Source: Candidatus Kosakonia sp. 282A-S69 | GTDB lineage: Bacteria; Pseudomonadota; Gammaproteobacteria; Enterobacterales; Enterobacteriaceae | Direction of reading: 5' to 3' | Assembly: GCF_029433855.1 (NCBI RefSeq) | Contig: NZ_JAROAU010000003.1 | Coordinates: 1,112,729 to 1,176,728 of the forward strand | Length of the DNA: 64,000 nucleotides | Shown here: in pieces, positions 1 to 9,842 of the stretch | How the letters are laid out: each line of letters opens with the position of its first letter | Position numbering within the stretch: the first letter of the stretch is position 1 | Notes under the pieces: generated by a model | What the model was told of the DNA's origin: nothing | Databases searched by the model: none | Seen by the model: the letters and a program-made list of their open reading frames with translations, nothing else | Position numbers and translations under genes: made by a program

Positions 1-962
1 TTAATCCAGATAAGTTTCTTCATGAAAATATCTATAATATTCATTTTTCGCTTCTACCTAAATATAAAGGTATGTTTACGTCGGCATGGCCAATATTGAA
101 CAATGAGAGTGAAAGTGGCGTAACTTTACATAAGATAAACCATGGTATCGACACTGGCGAAATATTGTCGCAAGAGTCATTCTCGCTAAGCGAAACAGAA
201 ACTGCTAATAGTTTATATCTCAAATACATTAAATATGGCACTAAACTAGTTATTGACAACATCGAGAATATATTAAAATCCAACATTGTTCTGGTTAAGC
301 AGAACGCCATTGGATCGTCTTATTATTCAAACAAAACAATTAACTATGCAAATCTAACAATAGACCTTAATAAGACAGCATATGAGATATTAAGCCAGAT
401 AAGAGCTTTTACATTCAGGGCTTATCAACTTGCTAAGATTGAAGGCGTCAATGTCTTCCATGGTAAAATCCTGCAAAGTGCATCGCTCACAAAACCGGGT
501 ACGATTCTAGAAAATCGTGCTGATCGATTTGTTATTTCGACTATAGATTATGATCTTTTAGTTTTTAAAGATAACTTTCTTGAAGTGTTGAATGCTTGCA
601 AAGATAAAGATGTTGCTTATCTCACTAACATATTGAGACATAAATGTACGCTGTTTGAAAAGAACGAAGCGGGCTGGAGTCCAATAATTGTCGCCGCTTA
701 TCATGGTAATTTAGAAGTCGTCAAGTGGTTAGTAGACGAAGGAGCAGATATTAACGATATCAATCATAACGGCACTACCGTCGCTATGTATTATAAAGAA
801 TATATGAAGAGAACAGGGAACTATTCAGGATTAGATGTTTTACTCAAACTTGGTTCGAATCTTCATATAAAGGATTATCGTGGTCTTTCTGTTTTCGACT
901 ATTTGAAAAACGATGAAGATAAAAAACTGTATAAATATATGACGGGGTGTATAAATGGTTGA
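1..962 (+). CDS. Sugar N-formyltransferase with ankyrin repeats, QdtF/FdtF-like (5' partial)
   Basis: The reading frame is open from base 3, so the true start lies before the window. The visible part begins inside the formyltransferase domain: [12 protein letters not shown] carries the catalytic Asn and His of N10-formyl-THF-dependent enzymes, and HGIDTGEIL carries the catalytic Asp. The C-terminal third (from about codon 200 of the visible part) has ankyrin-type repeats ([20 protein letters not shown], then GADIND and [11 protein letters not shown]). Formyltransferase plus ankyrin is the layout known for QdtF and FdtF, which N-formylate dTDP-Qui3N or dTDP-Fuc3N, the ankyrin module being a nucleotide-sugar site. 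The end overlaps the next gene, a matching aminotransferase, by 8 bp. Which of the two sugars is made cannot be decided because the ketoisomerase gene (qdtA/fdtA) is upstream of the window. Confidence 0.85.
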   Translation, partial: NPDKFLHENIYNIHFSLLPKYKGMFTSAWPILNNESESGVTLHKINHGIDTGEILSQESFSLSETETANSLYLKYIKYGTKLVIDNIENILKSNIVLVKQNAIGSSYYSNKTINYANLTIDLNKTAYEILSQIRAFTFRAYQLAKIEGVNVFHGKILQSASLTKPGTILENRADRFVISTIDYDLLVFKDNFLEVLNACKDKDVAYLTNILRHKCTLFEKNEAGWSPIIVAAYHGNLEVVKWLVDEGADINDINHNGTTVAMYYKEYMKRTGNYSGLDVLLKLGSNLHIKDYRGLSVFDYLKNDEDKKLYKYMTGCING

Positions 963-2058
963 TTTCTTAAATATAAAAAAAATTAATGAAAGATATGAAC
1001 AAGAGCTAGTGAATGCATGTTCCCGCGTCATTCGTTCGGGTTGGTATATTCAAGGAAAAGAACTGACCGAATTTGAGTGTGAATTCTCCCAATATATGGG
1101 GATAGAACACACTATCGGCGTAGCAAATGGCCTCGATGCCTTGGTTCTTGTCCTACGCGCATGGAAAGAAATGGGCAAATTAAAAGATAACGATAAAATC
1201 ATTGTCCCTGCAAATACCTATATCGCCTCTATCCTTGCGATTACCGAAAATAATTTGGTCCCTGTTTTGGTTGAGCCTGATAACGAAACATTCAATCTTA
1301 GTATTGACGGTGTTATGAAGGCCTGGGACAGCGATGTCAAAGGCATTCTTCCTGTGCATCTGTATGGCCAAATTGCGCCAATGCGTGAGATTATGCAGTT
1401 TGCTAAAGAAAAAAATCTGCTTGTATTAGAAGATTCAGCGCAGGCACATGGCGCTTCTATTAATGGTATTAAAGCAGGAGCGTGGGGCGACGCATCAGGT
1501 TTTAGCTTGTATCCGGGAAAAAACCTTGGTGCGCTAGGAGATGCAGGCGTTATCACAACAAAAGATGCTGACTTGGCTAATGTATTAAAGGCTCTGAGAA
1601 ATTACGGCTCACATAAGAAATATGAAAATTTATATGTCGGCTGTAATAGCCGCCTGGATGAAATTCAAGCAGCTATGCTTCGCGTCAAGTTGAAATACCT
1701 TGAGCAGGATACGGAGCTGCGCCGTGCAATTGCCAGTAAATACTTAAGCGATATTCATAACCCATACGTAAAATTACCGAGCGTAGCTAAAGAAGAAGAG
1801 CATGTATGGCACTTGTTCGTTATCAGAACAGAGCATCGAGAGTTATTACAAAAGCATTTAGAGCGTAATGGAGTTCAGACTCTGATTCATTATCCTGTCC
1901 CTCCGCATAAGCAAAAAGCTTACTCTGAATGGAATGATAAAGAACTCCCTGTTACTGAAAAAATTCACAACACTGTTCTCTCCATTCCTCTCGATCCGAC
2001 TATGAGCGATGCTGAGGTAGTCACTGTGATTAATGCAATAAATAAATTCACTCTATGA
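955..2058 (+). CDS. dTDP-3-oxo-hexose 3-aminotransferase, FdtB/QdtB family
   Basis: This 367-residue protein is a DegT/DnrJ/EryC1-type PLP aminotransferase. The internal-aldimine lysine is in [16 protein letters not shown], the PLP-contacting Asp in [11 protein letters not shown], and a GVANGLDAL segment lies near residue 60. Family members of this length put an amino group on C3 (FdtB, QdtB) or C4 (WecE) of dTDP-keto-6-deoxyhexoses. Linkage to the ankyrin-type formyltransferase, whose known members act on 3-amino sugars, favours C3. The ATG overlaps the preceding gene by 8 bp and the stop overlaps wzx by 4 bp (ATGA), so translation is probably coupled. The exact sugar (Qui3N or Fuc3N) is inference. 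Confidence 0.88.
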   Translation: MVDFLNIKKINERYEQELVNACSRVIRSGWYIQGKELTEFECEFSQYMGIEHTIGVANGLDALVLVLRAWKEMGKLKDNDKIIVPANTYIASILAITENNLVPVLVEPDNETFNLSIDGVMKAWDSDVKGILPVHLYGQIAPMREIMQFAKEKNLLVLEDSAQAHGASINGIKAGAWGDASGFSLYPGKNLGALGDAGVITTKDADLANVLKALRNYGSHKKYENLYVGCNSRLDEIQAAMLRVKLKYLEQDTELRRAIASKYLSDIHNPYVKLPSVAKEEEHVWHLFVIRTEHRELLQKHLERNGVQTLIHYPVPPHKQKAYSEWNDKELPVTEKIHNTVLSIPLDPTMSDAEVVTVINAINKFTL

Positions 2059-3305
2059 GAACAATTTTCTCGGTTACAGCAATGAGTGCATTGCTTACGT
2101 TATTACGCATGCTACTCGGTTTTATTATTGTTAAAATTGTCGCTGTCTATTCAGGGCCAAATGGTATGGCTCTGTTAGGGCAGGTACAAAACATGGTAAA
2201 TAGCCTTAACGGAATCGCGAACTCTCCAGCAGGTAATGGCATTGTCCGCTATACAGCACAGAATCAGGATAAAGGCGATGAGTATTGTTCTGGATGGTGG
2301 AAAGCGTCTATTCAGTTAATACTTTTGATCACCGTGCTTTTTGCTGTGCCGGGAGTTTTTTTTTCAGCAGAAATATCACAATGGCTTTTTCAAACTAAGC
2401 ATTATGGCTATGTTGTTCAGTTAGCAATACTACTGATGCCGCTTTCAGCGTTAGGCACTCTTTTTTCTTCAGTACTAAATGGAAAACAACAATACAAGAG
2501 ATTCATTATCACAAGTATGATCTCTGTTTTAATCTCAAGCGCAATAATTATTGCGCTGGTTGCTTTATTTAGTATTGAAGGGATTCTCATCGCTGCAGTT
2601 GCTCAATCAGCCGCGATTGGCCTTGTTCTGGTACTCAGTAATATTGCTCAACCATGGACAAAAATGAAGTTATGGTGGGGTTCAAGCACCAATGAAAAGC
2701 GTAAAGAGATTGGGCTGTACATGCTTATGGCGTTGACCAGTTCCCTTACGTTACCTATTTCATTGATTTTAATCAGGAATATTTTAGTAGATCACGCTGG
2801 TTGGGACGCTGCAGGTCAATGGCAAGCGGTTTGGAAAATATCTGAAGTATATTTAGGTATTATAACTATTTCATTGAGTACATATTTTATTCCCACACTG
2901 TCAACATTAAAAAGCCCAGACGACATAATTAACAAAATTCATGACGTTTTAAAAATTATCCTTCCTGTAGTTGCAGTTGTAGCTATTATAGTTTACATGC
3001 TTAGAGATGTGGCTATATTCATTCTGTTTACTAAGGAATTTTCGGCCTCCAGAGATCTGTTTGCTATTCAATTGATCGGTGACGTGGTGAAGGTTGTTGG
3101 CTGGTTGTATGCATGTCCAATGATATCTCGCGGAGCAACAAAGTGGTTCATATTTAGTGAGATCTTTTTCTCAATGGTCTTTGTCGCCGTCGGCTGGGTG
3201 CTGATTCCTAAGTTCGGCGCCGAGGGGGCCAATATTGCTTATTTAGTGAATTATTCCCTTTATTTGATTTTCATGGTTGCTAATGTCAGAAGATTCTCAC
3301 GCTGA
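2055..3305 (+). CDS. wzx: O-antigen flippase Wzx (WzxE-like subgroup)
   Basis: A 416-residue, very hydrophobic protein with about a dozen predicted membrane spans and no signal peptide, typical of the MATE-like MOP superfamily flippases that move undecaprenyl-diphosphate O-units across the inner membrane. The N-terminal part ([20 protein letters not shown]) and the stretch [20 protein letters not shown] resemble the enterobacterial common antigen flippase WzxE more than the usual divergent O-antigen Wzx. It sits between the sugar-nucleotide genes and the glycosyltransferases, the normal place in a Wzx/Wzy-dependent cluster, and a Wzy candidate is present at 4233-5501. Confidence 0.88.
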   Translation: MRTIFSVTAMSALLTLLRMLLGFIIVKIVAVYSGPNGMALLGQVQNMVNSLNGIANSPAGNGIVRYTAQNQDKGDEYCSGWWKASIQLILLITVLFAVPGVFFSAEISQWLFQTKHYGYVVQLAILLMPLSALGTLFSSVLNGKQQYKRFIITSMISVLISSAIIIALVALFSIEGILIAAVAQSAAIGLVLVLSNIAQPWTKMKLWWGSSTNEKRKEIGLYMLMALTSSLTLPISLILIRNILVDHAGWDAAGQWQAVWKISEVYLGIITISLSTYFIPTLSTLKSPDDIINKIHDVLKIILPVVAVVAIIVYMLRDVAIFILFTKEFSASRDLFAIQLIGDVVKVVGWLYACPMISRGATKWFIFSEIFFSMVFVAVGWVLIPKFGAEGANIAYLVNYSLYLIFMVANVRRFSR

Positions 3306-4245
3306 TATTGCTATGCAATCAATTTATAATAAAGATATTTTGGTGCGCGTTATGCATGACAGAACCCCATTAGTTACGATCGTAATACCTTCATATAATC
3401 ACGCTCAATTTATTGAACGAGCGTTAGTTTCGGTATTCAACCAGACATATAAAAATATTGAGGTTATCTTCATTGATGATGGCTCTAAAGATGCAACAAA
3501 AGAAATTGTTGAAAAATTGCAAGAGAGGTTTTCTTTTAAAGCTATTTTCCAACAAAATATGGGGCTGTCTGCAACCTTAAATAAGGCCATTGATATGGCT
3601 AACGGCGAATATTTCAGCGTGTGTTCGTCTGATGACATGTACTACAGTAATAAAGTTGAAATGCAGGTCAGAGCACTCAACAACGAACCTGCTTCACCCT
3701 GTGTAGTTGCAAAAGCGAGTGTGGTGGATGATGATGATTGCATCCTGGATACAGAATCAGCTCTTTACAACTCAGGCCTATCTGGTGATATCAGCTTTGA
3801 TGAACTCTTTACATTTAAAACTGTCCTGCCGGTAACTTGTATGTATCGTCTGGATGTGCTGAGAGAAGTTGGTGGCTTTGATAGTTCTCTGGCCGCGGAA
3901 GATTACGATATGTCCTTAAAACTGGCATCCCGTTACAAACTTATTTTTATCGATGAGCCATTATATTACTATCGCTCGCCTGCCGCGATTGGCGGTACAC
4001 GTAAAAGAAGACCGATGCGTTTGGATGTTTCCGAAGCACATCTAACAACTATCAACAAATTCAGAAACCACCCATCATACGACCATGCGATTCTGGAATG
4101 GAACTTTAGACGATTCATTCTTTTTTCTAAGTACATTGATACAAAAATATATGCGTTGAGGGGAGCAATAAGATGTAAAAGGAAAGTGCTCAATAAAATG
4201 TATTTGAGATCGTTGATAAAATTGGTATTTTTATGGAAAAGGTGA
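3283..4245 (+). CDS. Glycosyltransferase family 2 (O-unit assembly)
   Basis: A GT-A fold glycosyltransferase of family 2. The nucleotide-sugar fold is plain: TIVIPSYNHAQFIERALVSV, then IEVIFIDDGSKDAT, the CSSDDM acidic motif near residue 110 and an ED motif (AAEDYDMSLKLASR) near 210. It should act on the cytoplasmic face of the inner membrane, adding one sugar to the lipid-linked O-unit; donor and acceptor cannot be read from sequence. The start is uncertain: ATG 3283 overlaps wzx, while ATG 3313 or ATG 3352 (just before the conserved TPLVTIVIP) avoid the overlap and none has a strong ribosome-binding site. The 3' end overlaps the polymerase gene by 13 bp. Confidence 0.85.
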   Translation: MSEDSHADIAMQSIYNKDILVRVMHDRTPLVTIVIPSYNHAQFIERALVSVFNQTYKNIEVIFIDDGSKDATKEIVEKLQERFSFKAIFQQNMGLSATLNKAIDMANGEYFSVCSSDDMYYSNKVEMQVRALNNEPASPCVVAKASVVDDDDCILDTESALYNSGLSGDISFDELFTFKTVLPVTCMYRLDVLREVGGFDSSLAAEDYDMSLKLASRYKLIFIDEPLYYYRSPAAIGGTRKRRPMRLDVSEAHLTTINKFRNHPSYDHAILEWNFRRFILFSKYIDTKIYALRGAIRCKRKVLNKMYLRSLIKLVFLWKR

Positions 4246-5501
4246 TATTAAGTTGGAAAGTGATTTATATACTACTGTTTAGCTTTTTATTTATTTTTAA
4301 TCCAGATAACTTTACGGCTATAAATCTAGTACACTTGCTATTTTTGGTTGCGGCTTTTGACTTAATTGTTTTGGGTAAGATCAAGTATATTAAATTTAAC
4401 GTGTTCTCAGTTTCTTATCTATTATGGAATTTTCTGGTAATTGGATATGTATTGCTTTTGTACGTCATCATCTCCGAAAATGCGCTATTAGTCAGAGCCT
4501 ATGCGGATTTTATATTTCTTGTCGAAATACCTTTTTGTGCTTTGTATATTGCAAATTTCATTTACTCCAATAATCTTTTTAGGAGGAATGTTTTCTGTCT
4601 GATTATTGTTGTGGCAATTATTCAGCTTATCTTTGTATATCTGACATTATCTAATGAAGGAATCCGAAGCTGGATTTTGTCATCGTCAAAAATCAAGAAT
4701 TTTGAAAATATTTCAAACCAGTATGGACTGCTGAGATCCTTTGGGTTGAGTTCAGGATTGACATACAGCATGCCTATGTTTTTAGGTATCATAAACGTTA
4801 TTTGTCTGAATAATGTTTTTTTCGGCAAAAGAGTTATAAATAGAGCCGTTTGGCTTCTTTTTTCTCTTCTGACAACGTATGCGATCATTCTTAATGCTCA
4901 GGTTGGCTTACTGCCATCACTTATCTATATTGGATTAGTCCTTGTTAGTGGCATCTTGAATTTATTCATTATTAACTGGAGTCGCTCGCTTGGAATAACT
5001 CTCGGTTTATCGGTGCTACTTTTCGCCGTATACACTGTGTTATCAATAGGTATAGTGAATGTTGGCGGTGGAGTTAAGGCGGATACATTTGCACGTCTCA
5101 GTATGCGACTTGAAGATGTATTAAATTTACTCAGTGGAAACGTTACTGGTGTTTTCCTTGAACTTGCCAATATGCATTATCTCGGTGGTAATGATACGCA
5201 ATTGATTTTTGGCACCGGCATTGATGTTTTCGGAGTACACAGCGACATCGGTTATATCCGGGACATTAATTTGATTGGAATTGTGGGTATGATAGTCTTT
5301 TTCCTGCCTGCGGTCTTTATAGCCAAAATTATATATAAAGCAATTAATATAGAATACAACCCCATTGTTGCTTCAACAGTTTTGATATCACTGCCCTTTT
5401 TTTATTTTAAAGGGATGCTATTACTTAATAATGACTTAATGAATTTCTTGGTTTTAGTTATCATTTTTTATTGTTACAAGGCCAATCTTTGTGAGAAATA
5501 A
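4233..5501 (+). CDS. wzy: O-antigen polymerase Wzy
   Basis: A 422-residue integral membrane protein with around 11-12 hydrophobic spans and a long hydrophilic loop at about residues 275-345 (from the VNVGGGVKADTFARLSMR stretch onward), the topology of Wzy polymerases, which polymerise undecaprenyl-linked O-units in the periplasm. Wzy proteins share almost no sequence, so the call rests on topology, length and place: it lies among the glycosyltransferases of a cluster that has a Wzx and a downstream wzzB. It overlaps its upstream neighbour by 13 bp and the next by 11 bp. The region is strongly AT-rich, as usual for wzy. Confidence 0.82.
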   Translation: MEKVILSWKVIYILLFSFLFIFNPDNFTAINLVHLLFLVAAFDLIVLGKIKYIKFNVFSVSYLLWNFLVIGYVLLLYVIISENALLVRAYADFIFLVEIPFCALYIANFIYSNNLFRRNVFCLIIVVAIIQLIFVYLTLSNEGIRSWILSSSKIKNFENISNQYGLLRSFGLSSGLTYSMPMFLGIINVICLNNVFFGKRVINRAVWLLFSLLTTYAIILNAQVGLLPSLIYIGLVLVSGILNLFIINWSRSLGITLGLSVLLFAVYTVLSIGIVNVGGGVKADTFARLSMRLEDVLNLLSGNVTGVFLELANMHYLGGNDTQLIFGTGIDVFGVHSDIGYIRDINLIGIVGMIVFFLPAVFIAKIIYKAINIEYNPIVASTVLISLPFFYFKGMLLLNNDLMNFLVLVIIFYCYKANLCEK

Positions 5502-6615
5502 AGCTTTATTAGTCGGTTTTTTCAATCCGCTAGACGAAGTAGCTGATGCCGGTTCGCCAGCCGGTTCAAAAGTACAGCATCAAATATTGAATTCTCTCAG
5601 CAAATCATATGATGAGGCTGAAGCTTTTGTGCTGGGCGAGAAAAGGGCATGGCCATACTCTGATTTGATCGAAAAACCCAGACGATTCGGCAATATCTAT
5701 TACCCATTTATCTTTAATTTTAAGGCTATAAAGTTTCTGGTCTTTTCTTTCTTGTTGCTGGTTCATGTTATTAGTAATAATTTCAGAGTCGTGTATCAGT
5801 ACAACTCCTTTTTTTTTGTCAACCTGACGTGCTTGATTTTGCGTCTGTTTGGAAGAAAGAATGTATTGATTTTGCAGGATATTCATTGCAATGCTTCTTT
5901 TTTTAAGTCCGTAAAGCAAGGGCGTTTTTGGGAATGGTTAGCACTTCAAATTGCCAAGCTGGCCTATACCCAAATACTTCCAATTAGTGAAGCAATAGTT
6001 GAAGACTTCAACTTCAAAAAAGAGGGAAGCTTGGTTTGGGCCGGGGGAATTATCGGTGACGTACAGTCTGATTACAGAGAAGGTGAACTGGCAGAATATG
6101 GTGTGCTTGCCTGCACCCTGATGCCCTATAACGGTGCTTATGATTTATGTAAGGCGTGGGTTGATCAAAAAATTAGTATACCCCTGCATATCTTTGGCGA
6201 TGGGACAGATAAAGAGAAGATTTTAAATCTGGCCAAAATCAACCCCTTTATTATTTTTCATGGAAAGGTTCCGCCTGAAGAAGTAAAGCACTATACAACC
6301 ACGGCTCTGTTGAATTTCTGTCTGCGATATGACAGAGGTATAAACCAGCGTTATTTCTTTCCTTCCAAATTTTTTGATATTTACACTTGTCGGGGATACG
6401 TCGTTGTTAACGATTTCTACGGCCTGACGGAAAAAATAAAACACAATCTATTTATTGTTGATGATGAATTGACTCGTTTATCTTCGGTGGTTGATCATGC
6501 ACGACAAAAAAATCCTCGCGAAGACTATGTTTCACGAATAAATTATGCAGAAAAACATTTATCTTGGGATAGATGTATAAATAAGATACATCAAAATCTG
6601 CATAATAAGGACTAA
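5491..6615 (+). CDS. Glycosyltransferase, GT-B fold (GT4-like)
   Basis: A 374-residue protein starting at a GTG that overlaps wzy by 11 bp. The N-terminal half has a hydrophobic stretch (residues about 75-95, FLVFSFLLLVHVISNN) and LILQDIHCNASFF, and the C-terminal half has the pattern of a GT-B nucleotide-binding domain: PLHIFGDGTDKEKIL, then FHGKVPPEEVKHY and a segment where the E-x7-E motif would fall (LRYDRGINQRYFFPSKFFD). It probably adds one residue of the O-unit. It is more divergent than the next glycosyltransferase, so donor sugar and linkage are not predictable; the family call is moderate. Confidence 0.7.
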   Translation: MRNKALLVGFFNPLDEVADAGSPAGSKVQHQILNSLSKSYDEAEAFVLGEKRAWPYSDLIEKPRRFGNIYYPFIFNFKAIKFLVFSFLLLVHVISNNFRVVYQYNSFFFVNLTCLILRLFGRKNVLILQDIHCNASFFKSVKQGRFWEWLALQIAKLAYTQILPISEAIVEDFNFKKEGSLVWAGGIIGDVQSDYREGELAEYGVLACTLMPYNGAYDLCKAWVDQKISIPLHIFGDGTDKEKILNLAKINPFIIFHGKVPPEEVKHYTTTALLNFCLRYDRGINQRYFFPSKFFDIYTCRGYVVVNDFYGLTEKIKHNLFIVDDELTRLSSVVDHARQKNPREDYVSRINYAEKHLSWDRCINKIHQNLHNKD

Positions 6616-6617
6616 TT

Positions 6618-7703
6618 ATGGATTTTGTAGTAAACGCAACCGCAATATCCCCTGGTGGCGGCTTGACAATACTCGAGCAATTTATTTCTTATGCCGCACA
6701 TACTAATACGCATTACTATGTTTTCGTTGCTGAAGATATTGAATTATCTGTATCAAATAATGTTTCAATTATTAGATGCCCGCGAATGGGATGGTTGGCG
6801 AGGATTTTGTGGGATGCTAGAGGATTGCCCATTTATCTGAAAAAGCATGGTATTAAACCCCAGCGCGTTATATCTTTGCAAAATACCACTGCTAACGTTG
6901 ATTACAAACAAATTGTCTATCTACACCAACCGTTGCCTTTTTATGATTTGCTAAGCGTTTTACGTACAAAGAAAATCAAGCTAATTTTCTATTATCTCTT
7001 TTACTCTTTCTTTGTTTTCTTATATGACAAAAAAGATACGCAATATGTCGTTCAAACAAAATGGATGAAAGCTGCGGTTGTAAAAAAGAAACCGAAATTA
7101 CAAAATCGTGTGCATGTCTATCGGCCAGACAATCCCCGGTTTAGTACGGATTGCGATGGAAATACTGCTCATACAGTGAGTAAAGTCTATTTGTTTTACC
7201 CTGCAGCCCCCTATAGCTATAAGAACCATATACTGCTCTTGAAGGCCCTGCATAGAGTCAATAAAGAGGCTGGTAGCTATGAATTAAGGATCACTTTTTG
7301 TAAAGGTGATTTTAAGGAATTTGATCTGTTAGTGGATAAGCTTAGATTAAATGATAATGTTCATTATTTAGGTTTCCTTGATAAAAAGGGCTTGTTGAAT
7401 GAATATAATTCTTGTAGGGCTCTGCTCTTCCCGAGCTTTATTGAGACATTTGGTTTGCCATTAGTTGAGGCGGCTAATCTTGGGGTTAAAATTCTCGCAG
7501 CCGATCTTCCCTATGCCAGGGAAACGCTGAATGGATATTGCGGCGCGAGCTTTATTAACTATAGTGATGTAGAGAGTTGGCGATTTTCACTTGCCAAAAT
7601 CATATCAGGTAAAAGCGAAAAATTCCCACCTCTACGTGATGAAGCTTTAGCTCGATCTGATTGGAATATTTTTTTTGAAAAGTTAGTTTCAGGAGAGATT
7701 TAA
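6618..7703 (+). CDS. Glycosyltransferase family 4
   Basis: A 361-residue GT-B glycosyltransferase. The N-terminus has the glycine-rich acceptor-side loop AISPGGGLTILEQF, and the C-terminal domain has YPAAPYSYKNHILLLKAL, VHYLGFLDKKGLLNEYNSC and the classical E-x7-E motif in FPSFIETFGLPLVEAANLG. This is the retaining family 4 signature. It begins 2 bp after the preceding gene and its stop overlaps the ATG of fnlA (TAATG). One of four glycosyltransferases visible in the cluster; the specific donor is unknown. Confidence 0.88.
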   Translation: MDFVVNATAISPGGGLTILEQFISYAAHTNTHYYVFVAEDIELSVSNNVSIIRCPRMGWLARILWDARGLPIYLKKHGIKPQRVISLQNTTANVDYKQIVYLHQPLPFYDLLSVLRTKKIKLIFYYLFYSFFVFLYDKKDTQYVVQTKWMKAAVVKKKPKLQNRVHVYRPDNPRFSTDCDGNTAHTVSKVYLFYPAAPYSYKNHILLLKALHRVNKEAGSYELRITFCKGDFKEFDLLVDKLRLNDNVHYLGFLDKKGLLNEYNSCRALLFPSFIETFGLPLVEAANLGVKILAADLPYARETLNGYCGASFINYSDVESWRFSLAKIISGKSEKFPPLRDEALARSDWNIFFEKLVSGEI

Positions 7704-8737
7704 TGTTTAAGAATAAAGTATTGTTGATTACTGGTGGTACTGGCTCTTTTGGAAATGCGGTGCTGCGAAGATTTCTCGAAACTGATATTGCTGAGATCCG
7801 TATTTTCAGTCGAGATGAAAAAAAACAAGATGACATGCGGAAGAAATATAACAGCAATAAGTTAAAGTTCTATATTGGTGACGTTCGCGATTATAACAGT
7901 ATTAGTAACGCCACGCGCGGTGTTGATTTTATCTATCATGCTGCAGCGCTTAAACAAGTACCGTCCTGTGAGTTTCATCCGATGGAGGCAGTTAAAACTA
8001 ACGTCCTCGGCACTGAAAACGTACTTGAAGCCGCTATTAATAATGAAGTGAAACGTGTTGTTTGTCTGAGCACTGACAAAGCGGTCTATCCTATCAATGC
8101 TATGGGTATCTCTAAAGCAATGATGGAGAAAGTCATGGTCGCTAAATCCCGAAATGTAAACAGCGAAAAAACGGTGATTTGCGGTACTCGCTATGGCAAC
8201 GTCATGGCGTCGCGTGGCTCGGTGATTCCTCTGTTTGTTGATCTGATTAAGGCGGGCAAAGCGCTGACCATTACCGATCCGAACATGACTCGCTTCATGA
8301 TGACGCTGGAAGATGCCGTTGATTTGGTGCTCTATGCATTTGAACACGGTAATAACGGCGACATTTTTGTGCAGAAAGCGCCTGCGGCAACGATTGAGAC
8401 GCTAGCTATCGCTCTGAAAGAGCTGCTGAATGTTAACGATCACCCGATCAATGTGATTGGCACCCGCCATGGCGAAAAACTCTATGAAGCGCTGTTGAGC
8501 CGCGAAGAAATGATCGCCTCCATTGATATGGGTGATTACTACCGTGTACCGCCCGATCTGCGTGACCTGAACTACGGAAAATATGTAGAACAAGGTGATA
8601 CCCGTATCTCTGTGGTGGACGATTATAACTCTCACAATACCCAGCGACTCGATGTCGAAGGCATGAAAACGCTGCTGTTGAAGTTGCCGTTTATACGTGC
8701 ACTGCGTGATGGTAAAACCTACGAGCTGGACGCCTGA
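7703..8737 (+). CDS. fnlA: UDP-GlcNAc 4,6-dehydratase/5-epimerase FnlA (WbjB/CapE family)
   Basis: A 344-residue extended short-chain dehydrogenase that starts UDP-L-FucNAc synthesis from UDP-GlcNAc by 4,6-dehydration and 5-epimerisation. It shows the NAD(P) loop TGGTGSFGNAV, RDEKKQDDMR, HAAALKQVP and a catalytic segment STDKAVYPINAMGISK in which Met stands in place of the usual Tyr of YxxxK, as in the CapE/WbjB branch. The next two genes are fnlB and fnlC in the fixed order of this pathway (O26-type clusters in E. coli, Cap5EFG in Staphylococcus). Codon use from here on is less AT-rich than in the glycosyltransferase block. Confidence 0.94.
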   Translation: MFKNKVLLITGGTGSFGNAVLRRFLETDIAEIRIFSRDEKKQDDMRKKYNSNKLKFYIGDVRDYNSISNATRGVDFIYHAAALKQVPSCEFHPMEAVKTNVLGTENVLEAAINNEVKRVVCLSTDKAVYPINAMGISKAMMEKVMVAKSRNVNSEKTVICGTRYGNVMASRGSVIPLFVDLIKAGKALTITDPNMTRFMMTLEDAVDLVLYAFEHGNNGDIFVQKAPAATIETLAIALKELLNVNDHPINVIGTRHGEKLYEALLSREEMIASIDMGDYYRVPPDLRDLNYGKYVEQGDTRISVVDDYNSHNTQRLDVEGMKTLLLKLPFIRALRDGKTYELDA

Positions 8738-8738
8738 T

Positions 8739-9842
8739 ATGAAAATCCTGATTACTGGAGCTGATGGTTTCATCGGACGCAACCTATGCTTACGCCTTCA
8801 GGAAGCAGGGTACGTTGACCTTGTAAAAATCGACCGCGCTTCAAGCGCGGATGACCTTGAAAACGGACTGCAAGAAGCCGATTTTATTTATCATCTGGCG
8901 GGCATTAATCGACCAAAAAACGTTGAAGAGTTTGTGCAAGGCAACAGCAATCTGACGAAACATATCGTTGATACGCTGTTAGCTAAGCAGAAAAAGACTC
9001 CGATCATGATCAGTTCGTCGATTCAGGCAGAACTCGATAATGCCTACGGTCAGAGTAAGGCTGCGGCAGAAAGAGAGATTGAGCGTTACGCTGAGGAAAG
9101 CGGGGCGGCTTATTACATTTACCGTTACCCAAATGTATTTGGTAAATGGTGTAAACCAAACTACAACTCCTTCGTTGCGACTTTCTGCCATAACATTGCC
9201 AACAATATCGACATTGTTATCAACGACCCATCTGCACCGGTAAATCTGGTTTATATTGATGACGTTTGCTCTCATGCGATTAAGTTACTGACGGCAACGA
9301 GCGACAGCGGATATAAGGACGTGACGCCAATATATTCAACTACCGTTGGCAAGGTAGCGGAATTAATTAACCGCTTCAAAAATAGTCGCTCCACACTGGT
9401 CACTGAAGAAGTCGGGACGGGATTCACCCGTGCGCTATATTCGACATGGCTAAGTTATATACCCGCTGAGGAATTTGCCTATACGGTACCGTCTTATGGC
9501 GATGCCCGTGGGATCTTCTGTGAGATGTTGAAAACGCCTTCTGCGGGACAGTTCTCATTTTTCACCGCTCACCCAGGTATCACCCGCGGCGGGCACTATC
9601 ATCACAGCAAAAATGAGAAGTTCCTGGTCATTCGTGGTCAGGCCTGCTTCCGATTTGAACATGTGATTACCGGTGAACGTTATGAACTGAATGTTTCTTC
9701 TGATGAATTCAAAATCGTTGAAACGGTGCCGGGTTGGACCCATGACGTTACGAATATTGGCGATGATGATTTAATAGTCATGCTCTGGGCAAACGAAATT
9801 TTTAATCGTGATGAGCCTGATACTATTGCGAGATCCTTGTAA
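8739..9842 (+). CDS. fnlB: Bifunctional UDP-sugar 3-epimerase/reductase FnlB (WbjC/CapF family)
   Basis: A 367-residue two-domain enzyme. The N-terminal SDR domain has ITGADGFIGRNL and YGQSKAAAE (YxxxK), and the C-terminal domain is a cupin with HPGITRGGHYHHSKNEKF, whose histidines bind the metal in CapF. In the CapF family the cupin epimerises C3 of the FnlA product and the SDR domain reduces the C4 ketone with NADPH to give UDP-L-6-deoxytalosamine derivatives. The ATG at 8739 fits MKILITGADGF; the in-frame extension to 8697 lies inside fnlA and is rejected. The stop overlaps fnlC by one base. Confidence 0.93.
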   Translation: MKILITGADGFIGRNLCLRLQEAGYVDLVKIDRASSADDLENGLQEADFIYHLAGINRPKNVEEFVQGNSNLTKHIVDTLLAKQKKTPIMISSSIQAELDNAYGQSKAAAEREIERYAEESGAAYYIYRYPNVFGKWCKPNYNSFVATFCHNIANNIDIVINDPSAPVNLVYIDDVCSHAIKLLTATSDSGYKDVTPIYSTTVGKVAELINRFKNSRSTLVTEEVGTGFTRALYSTWLSYIPAEEFAYTVPSYGDARGIFCEMLKTPSAGQFSFFTAHPGITRGGHYHHSKNEKFLVIRGQACFRFEHVITGERYELNVSSDEFKIVETVPGWTHDVTNIGDDDLIVMLWANEIFNRDEPDTIARSL

